DNA from: JAAYCI01 sp964370445
GTDB lineage: Bacteria; Bacillota; Clostridia; Oscillospirales; Ruminococcaceae
Assembly: GCA_964370445.1 (NCBI GenBank)
Contig: CAYJJK010000001.1
Span: forward strand, 15,106-79,105
Direction of reading: 5' to 3'
Length of the DNA: 64,000 nt
The notes under the pieces are model-generated. The model saw only the letters and a program-made list of their open reading frames with translations. It was not told where the DNA came from and made no database searches. Made by a program: the position numbers and the translations under genes. Shown one piece after another: positions 1 through 8,734 of this stretch (the first letter of the stretch is position 1; every line of letters starts with the position of its first letter).

Positions 1-122
1 AAATGGGCGAGAACGGCCGCAAAGCTGTGGAGCAAGAATACAACTGGGGCAGGGAAGAGGAAAAACTGTTGGCCTTGTATAAAGAGCTTTCGGGCGAGAT
101 TGAACGTAAAAAGGTAGTTTGA
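1..122 (+). CDS. Family 4 glycosyltransferase, C-terminal end only
   Basis: The window opens inside a reading frame (codons in register with base 3) that ends in TGA at 120-122. The 39 visible residues include a GENGR motif and a later YNWGREEEKLL segment. This is the usual closing helix of GT-B family 4 glycosyltransferases, which packs back against the N-terminal domain. The next gene starts 28 bases further on the same strand, so the two are probably co-transcribed. The sugar donor cannot be told from this fragment. Confidence 0.75.
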   Translation, partial: MGENGRKAVEQEYNWGREEEKLLALYKELSGEIERKKVV

Positions 123-150
123 GGTAAAACGTTAGTGTGGGGAGGCATTC

Positions 151-1293
151 ATGAAAGTACTTTTGGTTTGCTCTGTCTATACAAACGGAGTGACAAATAT
201 ATCTAGCCAATTTGTACACCACCAAGCACTTGCCCTCAAAAAAAAAGGTGTAGATGTATGTGTACTTTCCCTTGATACACGCTCGTTTCGCCGCAAGCGG
301 AAACATGGTATCCATGCGTATACTATAGATGACATTCCTGTGTATGTGGCCTCCTTTCCGTGTGGGCCCTTGGGCCCCATTTTAAAGCTGGTGCGCAGCA
401 CACTTGCTAAACGTGCTTTTTACCGTATTCAAAGTGAATGGGGTATGCCCAATATCATCCATGGGCATTTTTATTATAATGCAAATGTCATCATAGATAT
501 TGTAAAAAAATATCATATACCGCTTGTTACTACAGAGCATGCTAGTTCTATATTAAGCCAAAATAACACAGAACAAATAAGGAATAACGCCCGTTATGTG
601 TATGAAAACAGCACCAAAGTACTGTGTGTAAGCAATCATCTGCGTCGTTCAATTCAAGAATTTTATACGGGTGATGTGCATATTATAAGCAATATTGTTT
701 CAGGTAATTTTTATTATGAAGAAACCGGAAAAAACAAAGAATTTACCTTTGTTAGCACAGGCAACTTAATCCAATTAAAACGCCATGATTTAACCCTGCA
801 AGCATTTGCAAAATTTCATAAAAATGTGCCAAATTCAAGGCTTATTATCATCGGTTCCGGTGATTTAAAAACCAAATTGGAGCAGTTGACAAAAAGCCTG
901 AAACTAGAAGATAATGTGGAGTTTAAAGGACGTATTGATAACAAAAACTTGCTTTCTATTTATAGACAGTGCCATTGTTTTATTTTGCCCAGCGAATACG
1001 AAACATTTGGTGTTGCTTTTATAGAGGCCATTGCAGCTGGCCTGCCAGTGATAGGCCCACCCTGTGTGGCAGAAAACGGCATTATAACAAAAGAAAATGG
1101 GCTGGTTTTTGAGAAATACACGAAAGATGATCTGTGTAATGCCATGCTTTATATGCACAGTCATCATCAAAAGTATGGTAAGGCTGAAATGTCGAAAAAT
1201 ATAATTAGTCGATATAGCGAAGAAAGAATAGCAGGTGAAATTATAGCCGTGTATACTTTAATATTAAAAAGGGGTATGTTGAATGAACCATAA
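151..1293 (+). CDS. Family 4 glycosyltransferase (GT-B)
   Basis: A 380-residue retaining GT-B glycosyltransferase, probably adding a sugar to a lipid-linked repeat unit at the inner face of the membrane. The N-terminal half begins MKVLLVCSVY and has an HGHFY segment near residue 104, typical of the acceptor domain. The C-terminal half has a GTGNL-like STGNL at 203, IIGSGDL near 234, and the family EX7E motif (E284 and E292) in ETFGVAFIEA, which binds the donor nucleotide sugar. The ATG at 151 follows GGGGAGG at good spacing. The 3' end overlaps the next gene by 11 bases, so translation is probably coupled. Specificity is unknown. Confidence 0.88.
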   Translation: MKVLLVCSVYTNGVTNISSQFVHHQALALKKKGVDVCVLSLDTRSFRRKRKHGIHAYTIDDIPVYVASFPCGPLGPILKLVRSTLAKRAFYRIQSEWGMPNIIHGHFYYNANVIIDIVKKYHIPLVTTEHASSILSQNNTEQIRNNARYVYENSTKVLCVSNHLRRSIQEFYTGDVHIISNIVSGNFYYEETGKNKEFTFVSTGNLIQLKRHDLTLQAFAKFHKNVPNSRLIIIGSGDLKTKLEQLTKSLKLEDNVEFKGRIDNKNLLSIYRQCHCFILPSEYETFGVAFIEAIAAGLPVIGPPCVAENGIITKENGLVFEKYTKDDLCNAMLYMHSHHQKYGKAEMSKNIISRYSEERIAGEIIAVYTLILKRGMLNEP

Positions 1294-2404
1294 CATAAAA
1301 GAATACAAAATATGTTCGAGATGTATTATGGATAATAGTGCTGATGACTTTATTTCTTTTAATGAAAAAGGCGAATGTAATTATTGCACAAATGCTTTGG
1401 AATTTGCAAAATCCAACTGGTTGCCAAATACTAAAGGCAAACAAAAACTTGATGCTTTAATTGCACAACTTAAAGAAGAAAACAAACACAAACCATATGA
1501 TTGTATTATGGGGATTTCCGGGGGTTTAGACAGTGCTTATTTATTATACCTGGGATACCAATGGGATTTGAGAATTTTATGTGTACATATTGACGATGGT
1601 TATGATACCAATGTTTCTTCCTTGAATATTAAACGCCTGCTTGATAAAACGGGGTTTGATTACGAAGTGGTTACCCCAGATAAAGAACAGTTCAATGCTT
1701 TAGCTCTTGCCTATTTAAAAGCAGGTGTACCAAACTTAGCTGTACCCCAAGATAATTTAATTTTTTCTTATCTATACAAAAGAATGCGCGAGTTAAAAAT
1801 TAATACTTTTTTAAGTGGTGGTAATTTTGCACTGGAAAGTATTTTACAACTGGGACATACGCATAACGCCTGTGACATTATAAACATTCGTGACATCCAT
1901 AACAAATTTGGAACTGTTCCAATTGATAAATTGCATTTTTTATCTGAATTTAAGCGTGCTTACATTCATAAATTCATGCACATCAAAACTATTTTACCCC
2001 TTAATTTGGTAGATTATCAACGTGAAAGTGCGCTTAAAGAATTAAATGAATTTTGTGGTTTTGAATATTATGGGTCTAAACACCTAGAAAATGAGTTTAC
2101 GGCTTTTTTGCAGCTTTATTGGTTACCCAAAAAATTTAAAGTAGATAAGAAAAAATCGCACCTTTCGAGCATGATAATTTCCAATCAACTTACGAGAGAA
2201 CAGGCTTTGGAATCTTTAAAAGAGAACCCCCTAGATTCTGTAAATATGGATCAATACATTGAAAATATCATCGGTAATTTTGGTATCACCCATGACGAAT
2301 TCGACAAGATAATGAAGCAAGAACCTCATGAGCATAGCGATTATAAAGTATCAAATTTTGAGAAAAAACGCCACCGAATAAAAAAATTGCTGGGAAGAGC
2401 GTAA
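1283..2404 (+). CDS. N-acetyl sugar amidotransferase (WbpG/PseA family)
   Basis: A 373-residue ATP-pyrophosphatase-type amidotransferase. Two CxxC pairs (C11/C14 and C32/C35) suggest an N-terminal zinc knuckle, and the PP-loop SGGLDS lies at residues 79-84. In Pseudomonas O-antigen synthesis WbpG converts an acetamido group of a nucleotide sugar to an acetamidino group, with ammonia made by HisH2/HisF2. In Campylobacter PseA acts on a nonulosonate. No HisH- or HisF-like gene is visible in this window, so ammonia must come from elsewhere or partners lie upstream. The gene sits between two glycosyltransferases with short overlaps, which fits an acetamidino or amide modification of the glycan repeat unit. 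Confidence 0.85.
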   Translation: MNHNIKEYKICSRCIMDNSADDFISFNEKGECNYCTNALEFAKSNWLPNTKGKQKLDALIAQLKEENKHKPYDCIMGISGGLDSAYLLYLGYQWDLRILCVHIDDGYDTNVSSLNIKRLLDKTGFDYEVVTPDKEQFNALALAYLKAGVPNLAVPQDNLIFSYLYKRMRELKINTFLSGGNFALESILQLGHTHNACDIINIRDIHNKFGTVPIDKLHFLSEFKRAYIHKFMHIKTILPLNLVDYQRESALKELNEFCGFEYYGSKHLENEFTAFLQLYWLPKKFKVDKKKSHLSSMIISNQLTREQALESLKENPLDSVNMDQYIENIIGNFGITHDEFDKIMKQEPHEHSDYKVSNFEKKRHRIKKLLGRA

Positions 2405-2410
2405 ATAAAA

Positions 2411-3598
2411 ATGAACATATTGATTGTCAGCCCTTGGTTTTCACCATTTCTGGGTGTTGGGGCATTAAGAATGAGTAGTTTTGTGAGCTATTTACTTGCG
2501 CAGAATGATGATGTAACTGTTTTAAAATTATGTGACGACAGTTATCCTAAACACCTGATGGGAGACAAAACAATAGATGGTGTACATTATATAGAAGCGC
2601 GTTTGCAAAACAAATCAAAATTTCTTGAATCTGCAGAAATATTTTACAGGAAAATTGATGATGTAATGAAAATTAAGAAATTTGATGTGTTGGTTTGTTC
2701 TTGTGGCCCCTTTTATACAATGCTAGCCTGTGAAAAAGCATGCAAGAAGCATGGTGTATTTTTTGTTTTAGATTATAGAGATTTGTGGATTTATCACCAC
2801 AAAGAATATCTGAATTTATTTTCCAAGATAAGGCACATACGCTTTGTGCTAAAGCATAAAAAATATGAGAAAGCCGCTGTAGAACAAGCAGATTTATTTG
2901 TCGCTGTTACACCATGGAGCCTTGACATCATGAAAGAAAAATACCGTTTGAAGGCCAGCCATCTCATTTTCAACGGTTATGATGACACAACATTAAATTC
3001 TATCAATCTTGATGTCGATAAATCGCATAAAAACAACACATTTACAGAAATTTGTTTTTTTGGTAAAATGACATACTATTCTCCCTTACTTGCCAAAGAA
3101 TATTTACTTGCTGTTAAAAACTTAATTACAAAAGGGTATAAAATAAAAATCATTCATATTAGTGAGCAAGAACCACAAACACAATCCCTATTAAATGAAA
3201 TACAATTCCCTTTAGATTGCTATACATGCACTGGCCGTCTTTCGTATAAGGATGGTATGAAAATTGTCATTTCCACAGATATTTGTGCAGCAGTAATTGA
3301 CTATAAAGCCGGGCTTGGAACCAAAATTTTTGACTATATGTATGCCAATAAGCCGATTGTTACTATTGCCCCGGATGGTAGCGAATTTGCACATTTACTA
3401 AAAGGGTGTGAAAATGCTTATGTTTTTCAAAACGGGGATAAAATCGAACAAAGTATTCAAAAAATCATTGATATGAATATCGATGATTTAGATAAAAAAT
3501 TCAAACCCGAAATATATTCACGTTCGTATCAAAATAAAAAGTATCGAGAACAAATTGTATCTCTTCTGGAAATGCGAGACAGCATCAATGATGAATAA
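2411..3598 (+). CDS. Glycosyltransferase, family 4-like
   Basis: A 395-residue protein with the GT-B N-terminal opening MNILIVSPWFSPFLGVG and a GALRM acceptor-side helix. It has a DYRDLW segment near residue 122, common in GT4 proteins of capsule loci, and a KIFDYMYANKPIV segment in the C-terminal half where the donor-binding EX7E helix lies. The canonical first Glu of EX7E is not obvious; the region reads GLGTKIFDY. It is therefore a divergent GT4. It starts 6 bases after the amidotransferase stop, and its own 3' end overlaps the flippase start, so it is translated as part of the same operon. Confidence 0.78.
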   Translation: MNILIVSPWFSPFLGVGALRMSSFVSYLLAQNDDVTVLKLCDDSYPKHLMGDKTIDGVHYIEARLQNKSKFLESAEIFYRKIDDVMKIKKFDVLVCSCGPFYTMLACEKACKKHGVFFVLDYRDLWIYHHKEYLNLFSKIRHIRFVLKHKKYEKAAVEQADLFVAVTPWSLDIMKEKYRLKASHLIFNGYDDTTLNSINLDVDKSHKNNTFTEICFFGKMTYYSPLLAKEYLLAVKNLITKGYKIKIIHISEQEPQTQSLLNEIQFPLDCYTCTGRLSYKDGMKIVISTDICAAVIDYKAGLGTKIFDYMYANKPIVTIAPDGSEFAHLLKGCENAYVFQNGDKIEQSIQKIIDMNIDDLDKKFKPEIYSRSYQNKKYREQIVSLLEMRDSINDE

Positions 3599-4892
3599 AA
3601 TCAAGCTCATTGTGCGTAAAGCATTTAAAACAGGCTTTTTTGCCATTGTAGGCACCAGCACACTTTCAAAAGTGATTACATTGTTTGGTGGTGTTGTGTT
3701 TGTGCGCATTTTGTCAAAAGAGGATTACGGCACTTATACCTACATAAACAATATATTTACCATGCTTATTTTACTTTCGGATTTTGGCTCGGCAGCATCT
3801 TTTATGCAATTTGCCAGTGAACATTATGATGACTTAGAAAAAAAAGATACATACTTCAATTTTTTATTTAAACGAGGTATAGTGTTTAGCTTTATCACCT
3901 CTGCCATAGTGTTGTTGTCGCCACTTGTATATCCATATAGTGGTGAAAATACGAGTACATTTGTAGCCGCACTTTTTCTTATTCCTTTTGTAAACACCGT
4001 TAATATGTTTATAAATTCAATTTTACGCTCTAGCTTAGAAAACACAAAGTTTGCAAAATGGAATTTATTTTCATCCGGTATTTATTACGTTTACATTTTA
4101 CCATTGGCTTATTTTTTTGGTGTGGCAGGTGCTGTATTTGCAAAATATGCCATTACCATTACCAGCGCCATTTTTGGATATATACAGTGTAAAGGTCTAT
4201 ACCAAATACATCGAACGCCAAATAAACTTACTACTACTGAAAAAAAAGAATGCACAAAGTTGGCGTTTGCCACCACCCTTAATACCGCAGTAACGCAACT
4301 AATGCTTGTTTTCGATTTATTTTGTATAGGCCTTTTTATCACCGATACAGAGATATTGGCTACTTACAAAGTGGGTACCATTTTACCCTCTGCATTGCTT
4401 TTTATCCCCACTGCGATTATGATTTATTTTGTTCCCCTTTATGCACGAAATAAAGAGAATATTTCTTGGATTAAAAAAAGCACACGAAACATCTTGGGGC
4501 TAGGTGTAATTGTATACAGTTTGGTTATGCTTGGCGTATTTATATTATCCCCTTATATCGTATCTGTTTTATTTGGCTCTCAATACACAGATGCCATCCC
4601 GATTTTAACTGTTTTGATGGTAGGGTTTATTTTTTCAGCTGCAATACGAATCCCATTAAATAATATTATATACACCCAAAGAAAAGTAAATGTAAACATT
4701 GCAATGAGCATCTTTTCTACTTGTTTAAATATCACATTAAACATTATATTGGTGCCACAAATTGGTAGCATGGGTGCTGCCATTGCCAGTACTTTTGTTA
4801 TGGTTATTTCATCAGTTATTATGCTCGTTTATTTTATACGTCTTCTCAAAACAAAAGCAAATAATCTTGAAATTGTAGGGGAAAATAAATAG
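3588..4892 (+). CDS. Polysaccharide flippase, Wzx-type (MOP superfamily)
   Basis: A polytopic membrane protein with about 12-14 hydrophobic segments over some 434 residues. The N-terminal pattern GTSTLSKVITLFGGVVFVRIL and KEDYGTY is characteristic of Wzx/RfbX polysaccharide exporters. It would flip undecaprenyl-linked repeat units across the membrane for a Wzy polymerase. The frame is open back to a TTG at 3555, but adjacent ATG codons at 3588 and 3591 overlap the stop of the previous gene and give the usual N-terminus for this family, so 3588 is chosen. The candidate polymerase is two genes downstream and frameshifted. This gives the locus a Wzx/Wzy-type branch beside the ABC exporter at 10 kb. 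Confidence 0.87.
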   Translation: MMNKIKLIVRKAFKTGFFAIVGTSTLSKVITLFGGVVFVRILSKEDYGTYTYINNIFTMLILLSDFGSAASFMQFASEHYDDLEKKDTYFNFLFKRGIVFSFITSAIVLLSPLVYPYSGENTSTFVAALFLIPFVNTVNMFINSILRSSLENTKFAKWNLFSSGIYYVYILPLAYFFGVAGAVFAKYAITITSAIFGYIQCKGLYQIHRTPNKLTTTEKKECTKLAFATTLNTAVTQLMLVFDLFCIGLFITDTEILATYKVGTILPSALLFIPTAIMIYFVPLYARNKENISWIKKSTRNILGLGVIVYSLVMLGVFILSPYIVSVLFGSQYTDAIPILTVLMVGFIFSAAIRIPLNNIIYTQRKVNVNIAMSIFSTCLNITLNIILVPQIGSMGAAIASTFVMVISSVIMLVYFIRLLKTKANNLEIVGENK

Positions 4893-4893
4893 T

Positions 4894-5574
4894 ATGAAAA
4901 ATTATTTTGAAAACGAAAAAAAAATTAAAGGTGACATTTATAAAAACGATGGTCATTATTCTAAAAAGATATTTTTGGAGTATTATAACCAAATCGCATT
5001 ATGCCGAAAGATTTTTGAAGATAAGAAACTAAACGAAGAGACTGCACAAATATTAGAAATTGGAATCGGGGCTAAAGTTACAAATAGTATCCTAAGAAAT
5101 TTGTATAAAAATGTTACAAGCGCCGACATAAACGAACATCTCAATCCAGATCTTTTGATTAATTTAGCTGATGATAACATTACTTTTCCAAACCAGTACC
5201 ATTTGATTTTATGTGCAGAAATTATTGAACATATCCCTTTTGAATATTTAGATACTGTTTTTGCAAATTTACATAATGCCTTACAAGAAAACGGCACATG
5301 CATTATAACCATACCCGAGTGTTGTCGTATAGTGAAATTCAATATTGATATCCCTAAAATACACATTCACCATAATATATTCCTTAAAAGAAAAGGAATA
5401 GACCCTAATCATGCATGGGAACTGGGGAGCCACGATTATTCAAAAAAAGAAATCTTAATTAAAAAGATGTGCCAATACTTTAATATTATCAAGCATGATC
5501 ACCTTGATGAAAATCCACAGCATTATTATTTTATCTTAGAAAAAGGAAAAAAGTATGATACAATCAAAAAGTGA
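4894..5574 (+). CDS. SAM-dependent methyltransferase, class I
   Basis: A 226-residue protein with a Rossmann methyltransferase core: motif I region ILEIGIG near residue 52, an acidic strand end SADI about 25 residues on, an LILCAEIIEHI segment (the usual I..EVLEH motif IV/post-motif) near 104, and ENGTCIITIPE at the position of beta-5. The spacing follows UbiE/COQ5-type methyltransferases found in glycan clusters. It starts one base after the flippase stop and overlaps the start of the decayed acetyltransferase by 20 bases. It likely methylates a sugar or lipid-linked intermediate. The target is not predictable. Confidence 0.78.
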   Translation: MKNYFENEKKIKGDIYKNDGHYSKKIFLEYYNQIALCRKIFEDKKLNEETAQILEIGIGAKVTNSILRNLYKNVTSADINEHLNPDLLINLADDNITFPNQYHLILCAEIIEHIPFEYLDTVFANLHNALQENGTCIITIPECCRIVKFNIDIPKIHIHHNIFLKRKGIDPNHAWELGSHDYSKKEILIKKMCQYFNIIKHDHLDENPQHYYFILEKGKKYDTIKK

Positions 5575-6134
5575 CTATAAAGAATATCTGCAAACAGATT
5601 TGCTTGCCAGTGGTATTGCCAACCAAAAGTAAATCAACAGACTTATTGATGGACGAAAAAAATTTACAAAAGCCTGCGTAAAACAGAATATATGCTTAAC
5701 TGTGTGTAAAAAAACATTTTTTAGGAAAAATCCTTTCCAAACTGCACGAACTACGGCATACGCGCCTATGCAATCGCTATCAATGGACCATTCCCCCAAA
5801 TGTGTTTGGCCCGGGGCTTGCCATTGTGCATCGTGGTACCATTGTGGTGTCGGGGCGGGCAAAAATAGGCAAAAATTGCAGGATACATGTTTGTGTTAAT
5901 ATTGGGGCGGCCGCAATTAAAGGTAAAGCCGGTGCGCCGGTGCTAGGCGACAATGTCTACATTGGCCCCGGCGCTAAACTATACGGCCCCATCGAAATTG
6001 GAAGCAACACTGCCATTGGGGCAAATGCAGTGGTAAACCATTCATTTAAAGAGGGAAACTGTACCATTGCCGGTGTGCCGGCAAAAAAAATATCAGACAA
6101 CACAAGTAAATCGCTTATCATAGGGCTTGAATAA
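5555..6134 (+). pseudogene. Decayed serine O-acetyltransferase-like gene (hexapeptide repeat)
   Basis: The ATG at 5555, after AAAAGGAAAAA, begins MIQSKSDYKEYLQTD, the usual N-terminus of CysE-like acetyltransferases of capsule loci, but a TAA follows after 25 codons. Further matching pieces appear in other frames: a KSLRKTEYMLNC segment near 5665, then FLGKILSKLHELRH near 5720. From about 5800 one open frame runs to 6134 (NVFGPGLAIVHRGTIVV, then left-handed beta-helix repeats such as IGKNCRIH, VYIGPGA, AIGANAVV and AGVPAKK). So at least one stop and one or two frameshifts separate the N-terminal part from the intact catalytic beta-helix. A 110-residue product could start at the GTG at 5802 but would lack the N-terminal domain. 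Confidence 0.82.
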
Positions 6135-6153
6135 TTGTTTTGAGGGGAGTTAT

Positions 6154-6224
6154 ATGGAAAATGCACTCAATGCCGTTCTTTCGTACAGAAATAATTTAAT
6201 TTCAACCACCATACGGCAAAAATA
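6154..6224 (+). pseudogene. Out-of-frame N-terminal piece of the polymerase gene
   Basis: The ATG at 6154 has a good ribosome site (TTGAGGGGAG) and encodes MENALNAVLSYRNNLISTT, then stops at TAG directly after a run of five A (about 6217-6222). Reading one frame over at the A run continues straight into IVAFLFFLTTCLEILIG, a first membrane helix, and on into the long open frame that has an internal ATG at 6273. A single-base indel in the homopolymer therefore separates the true start from the body of the polymerase gene. A sequencing error, a slipping or phase-variable A tract, or real decay would all look like this. Confidence 0.7.
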
Positions 6225-6272
6225 GTTGCTTTTCTTTTCTTTTTAACCACGTGCCTAGAGATACTTATTGGT

Positions 6273-7568
6273 ATGCAATTGATTTCTGTTGCATACCGAT
6301 GGTACTATCTCTTCACACTTATCCTCATTGTTGCTCTTGTCTTTCTCTATGCCGATATGGATGCAATAAAACAAAAACCCCGCAAAATTGTGGTTGTATT
6401 ATGGATGTTGCCCTGGGCCTATTTCTTACTTAATACATTGCTGTTTTCCTCAAACTTTTTGCCACTTCCCATATTGATGTTGCTGTTCTTCCCTTTGCTT
6501 TATTTGGTTTTCCCAAAGAAAGACGAAATCCCTTTTTTTATAGCTGTAACACAAGGTGTAAGCATTGCTTTTTGTCTTTTTATTGTACTTAGTTTGTTGT
6601 TTCGCCCATTTATTGGTAGGCCCTATGTTGGTATTCTTACAAATGCCAATGGCTTGGGGCGGCTTGTTACCATTATTTTTGCCCTCTTACTGTCTTTTAT
6701 TCAGTTCGAATGTTCCGGCAAAGTGAAAAAAAATTTTTTCATCCTCATTGGGTTTGCCTGTAGCTTTGCTTTTCTTTCACTTTCCCGCACAACATGGCTT
6801 TCTTGTGCCGCCGTTTTTTTGGCATTTTTATTTGTAAATTTATACAAAAGCACAAAGCAAAAGCGAAAAGAACTGCTATGCACCATTCTTCATATTTTGC
6901 TTAGCACAGTTCTTAGTATAGCCATTTTACTGGGCAGTACCGCTATGTTTTTTAGCAACACAACAGGCCTTTCAAAACTCAACCTTCCACAGCTGCCAAC
7001 CGATGCATTTGCCTTGCTTGATAGAGACAATTATATCCCCTGGAATCTGAGGTTTTCTAACTTTTCGTTTCGCTTTTTTGGGAGTTTTTTACCAGGCCAT
7101 ATTTTATATCCCCTTTTCGGTGAACAGCTCCCTGATGACCAAGCCCCTGATGCCGGCGATATTATCAATGAGCTGTCAACTGACCGAATAGCGATATGGA
7201 GTGCCTATGCGGACACTGTTGGCATTTTTGCAAAAACAGCTGAAGAAAGGCCTTTTGTTGAGGATATACCCGTGCGCTCTAAAAATGCGCACAACACTTT
7301 TTTTGAACTAGCCTTTATCGGTGGCCTTATCACTGCTGTTAGTTTTGTTCTTTTAAAAGTATACCTTTTGCTTCAGTCTGCAAAACTTTCATTAACGCAA
7401 AACAATAAAAAATCTTACATATATTCTTTATCTATCATTATCGCCGTATTTTTTTCCGGAATATTTTCCAGTGTTTACTCGCCCACAGACACTTTAATGG
7501 GCCTGATGTTTTACCTATCTATCATCCCCATTTTCAACCACCTACGATACAAGCAATCACCTGTTTAA
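6273..7568 (+). CDS. O-antigen polymerase/ligase-like protein (Wzy/WaaL family), 5' end frameshifted
   Basis: A 431-residue multi-spanning protein with about 10 hydrophobic helices and a large extracytoplasmic loop around residues 230-340 (PWNLRFSNFSFRF to SKNAHNTFFELAF). The AHNTFFELAF motif at the end of the loop is the O-antigen ligase/polymerase signature (HN.yl.......G) of the Wzy_C/WaaL family. Such proteins polymerise or transfer undecaprenyl-linked oligosaccharides outside the membrane. The reading frame remains open upstream to about 6222 and joins, with a one-base shift at an A tract, to a start at 6154. Starting at 6273 would lose the first membrane helix. It is the natural partner of the flippase at 3588. 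Because of the frameshift its activity is uncertain. Confidence 0.75.
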   Translation: MQLISVAYRWYYLFTLILIVALVFLYADMDAIKQKPRKIVVVLWMLPWAYFLLNTLLFSSNFLPLPILMLLFFPLLYLVFPKKDEIPFFIAVTQGVSIAFCLFIVLSLLFRPFIGRPYVGILTNANGLGRLVTIIFALLLSFIQFECSGKVKKNFFILIGFACSFAFLSLSRTTWLSCAAVFLAFLFVNLYKSTKQKRKELLCTILHILLSTVLSIAILLGSTAMFFSNTTGLSKLNLPQLPTDAFALLDRDNYIPWNLRFSNFSFRFFGSFLPGHILYPLFGEQLPDDQAPDAGDIINELSTDRIAIWSAYADTVGIFAKTAEERPFVEDIPVRSKNAHNTFFELAFIGGLITAVSFVLLKVYLLLQSAKLSLTQNNKKSYIYSLSIIIAVFFSGIFSSVYSPTDTLMGLMFYLSIIPIFNHLRYKQSPV

Positions 7569-7649
7569 ATGTCTGATTTTTTCCTTTTATGGTCGCTTCA
7601 ATATGCATAACATACCATCCCTCCAAAAACACCCACACCCACACCTCGG

Positions 7650-7678
7650 TTGACAATTTTTTGCTGTAACTGTATAAT
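7650..7678 (+). promoter_or_regulatory. Sigma-A promoter for the ABC-exporter operon
   Basis: TTGACA at 7650-7655 and TATAAT at 7673-7678 are separated by exactly 17 bases, with a TG directly before the -10 box. This is a near-perfect vegetative promoter. Transcription would begin near 7685 and give a 5' leader of about 70 bases before the methyltransferase ATG at 7758. It marks the start of a transcription unit separate from the Wzx/Wzy genes upstream. Confidence 0.85.
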
Positions 7679-7757
7679 TTAAGGCATAATTATATAATAG
7701 ATAAAGTATGTGCAAATAGAAAAAAAACGAATAAACGTTTTTTGTAAGGAGATTCAA

Positions 7758-8678
7758 ATGTGCGAGACCATTGGCGGGGTAAAGCTGGATTATAGCCTTT
7801 ATCCCGGCGAGGATTTATATTCAGACGGCAGTGTGGAAGACACGCTTTTGCAAATGGTGCAACAACACGAAGAAGCCGAGTTCGACCGCCTGATTTTGGA
7901 AAATAAAGACTGGGCTGTTTTATATCATTTGTCGAAAGCACGCGAAAATATAATAAACTGGTTACCATTAACAAAAGAGGATACAGTTTTGGAAATTGGT
8001 GCCGGGTGCGGTGCAGTAACCGGAGCTTTGGCCGATATGGCAAAAAAAGTCACCTGTGTGGAGCTTTCTAAAAAGCGCAGCCTTATCAACGCTACCAGAA
8101 ACCGCCACCGCAACAACATTGAAATTAAGGTGGGAAACTTTCAAGATGTTGAGCAGACACTTACGAAATCTTACGACTGCATCACGCTTATTGGTGTTTT
8201 AGAGTATGCCGAAAGTTATATACAAAATACAGAAAATGCATATCTGAGTTTTTTGCAAACCGTGCGTAAGCATTTAAGTAAAAACGGCACGCTGGCAGTG
8301 GCTATTGAAAACCAATTTGGCCTTAAATATTGGGCCGGCTGTAAAGAAGACCATACGGGCGCATATTTTGAGGGCCTGGAAGGATATACGAAAAGCAGTG
8401 GCGTAAAAACATTTTCTAAACCTACTCTTTTGGAGTTATGCCAAATGGCAGGGTTTTCGTCTTGCCGTTGGTACTATCCATATCCCGATTATAAGCTGCC
8501 CACCAAACTATACTCCGACGAATGCCTGCCCCAAAAAGGTGAATTAACAAACAATATTCGTAACTATGACAACGATCGTCTTACACTGTTTGACGAGAGT
8601 AGCGTGTTTGATGAATTGATAGACAGCGGCATGTTCCCATTTTTTTCAAACTCATTTATGCTTTTGCTAAAAACCTAG
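7758..8678 (+). CDS. SAM-dependent methyltransferase, candidate chain-terminating methylase
   Basis: A protein of about 306 residues. The ATG at 7758 follows TAAGGAG; the frame opens at a GTG at 7710 but that start lacks a ribosome site. Methyltransferase core: VLEIGAGCGAVTG (motif I), VTCVELSKKR (acidic end of beta-2), ITLIGVLEYA (motif IV region). A distinctive AIENQFGLKYWAG plus EDHTG block and a YYPYPDY motif follow, seen in methyltransferases that in other Firmicutes are fused to kinase or glycosyltransferase modules of glycan loci. It is the first gene after a strong promoter and is followed by a kinase-like coiled-coil protein, then Wzm and Wzt. By analogy with E. coli O9a WbdD this pair could cap the growing chain. 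That role is inference. Confidence 0.75.
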   Translation: MCETIGGVKLDYSLYPGEDLYSDGSVEDTLLQMVQQHEEAEFDRLILENKDWAVLYHLSKARENIINWLPLTKEDTVLEIGAGCGAVTGALADMAKKVTCVELSKKRSLINATRNRHRNNIEIKVGNFQDVEQTLTKSYDCITLIGVLEYAESYIQNTENAYLSFLQTVRKHLSKNGTLAVAIENQFGLKYWAGCKEDHTGAYFEGLEGYTKSSGVKTFSKPTLLELCQMAGFSSCRWYYPYPDYKLPTKLYSDECLPQKGELTNNIRNYDNDRLTLFDESSVFDELIDSGMFPFFSNSFMLLLKT

Positions 8679-8734
8679 CCGTTTGTGTGGTTTTTTTGTA
8701 GTAGCAGCAAGATTGAACCGAAAGAGGCATTGCT

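Noticed and set aside
5802..6134. Independent short acetyltransferase gene
   Set aside because: Homologous N-terminal pieces precede it in other frames, so a decayed longer gene explains the sequence better, although a short product cannot be excluded.
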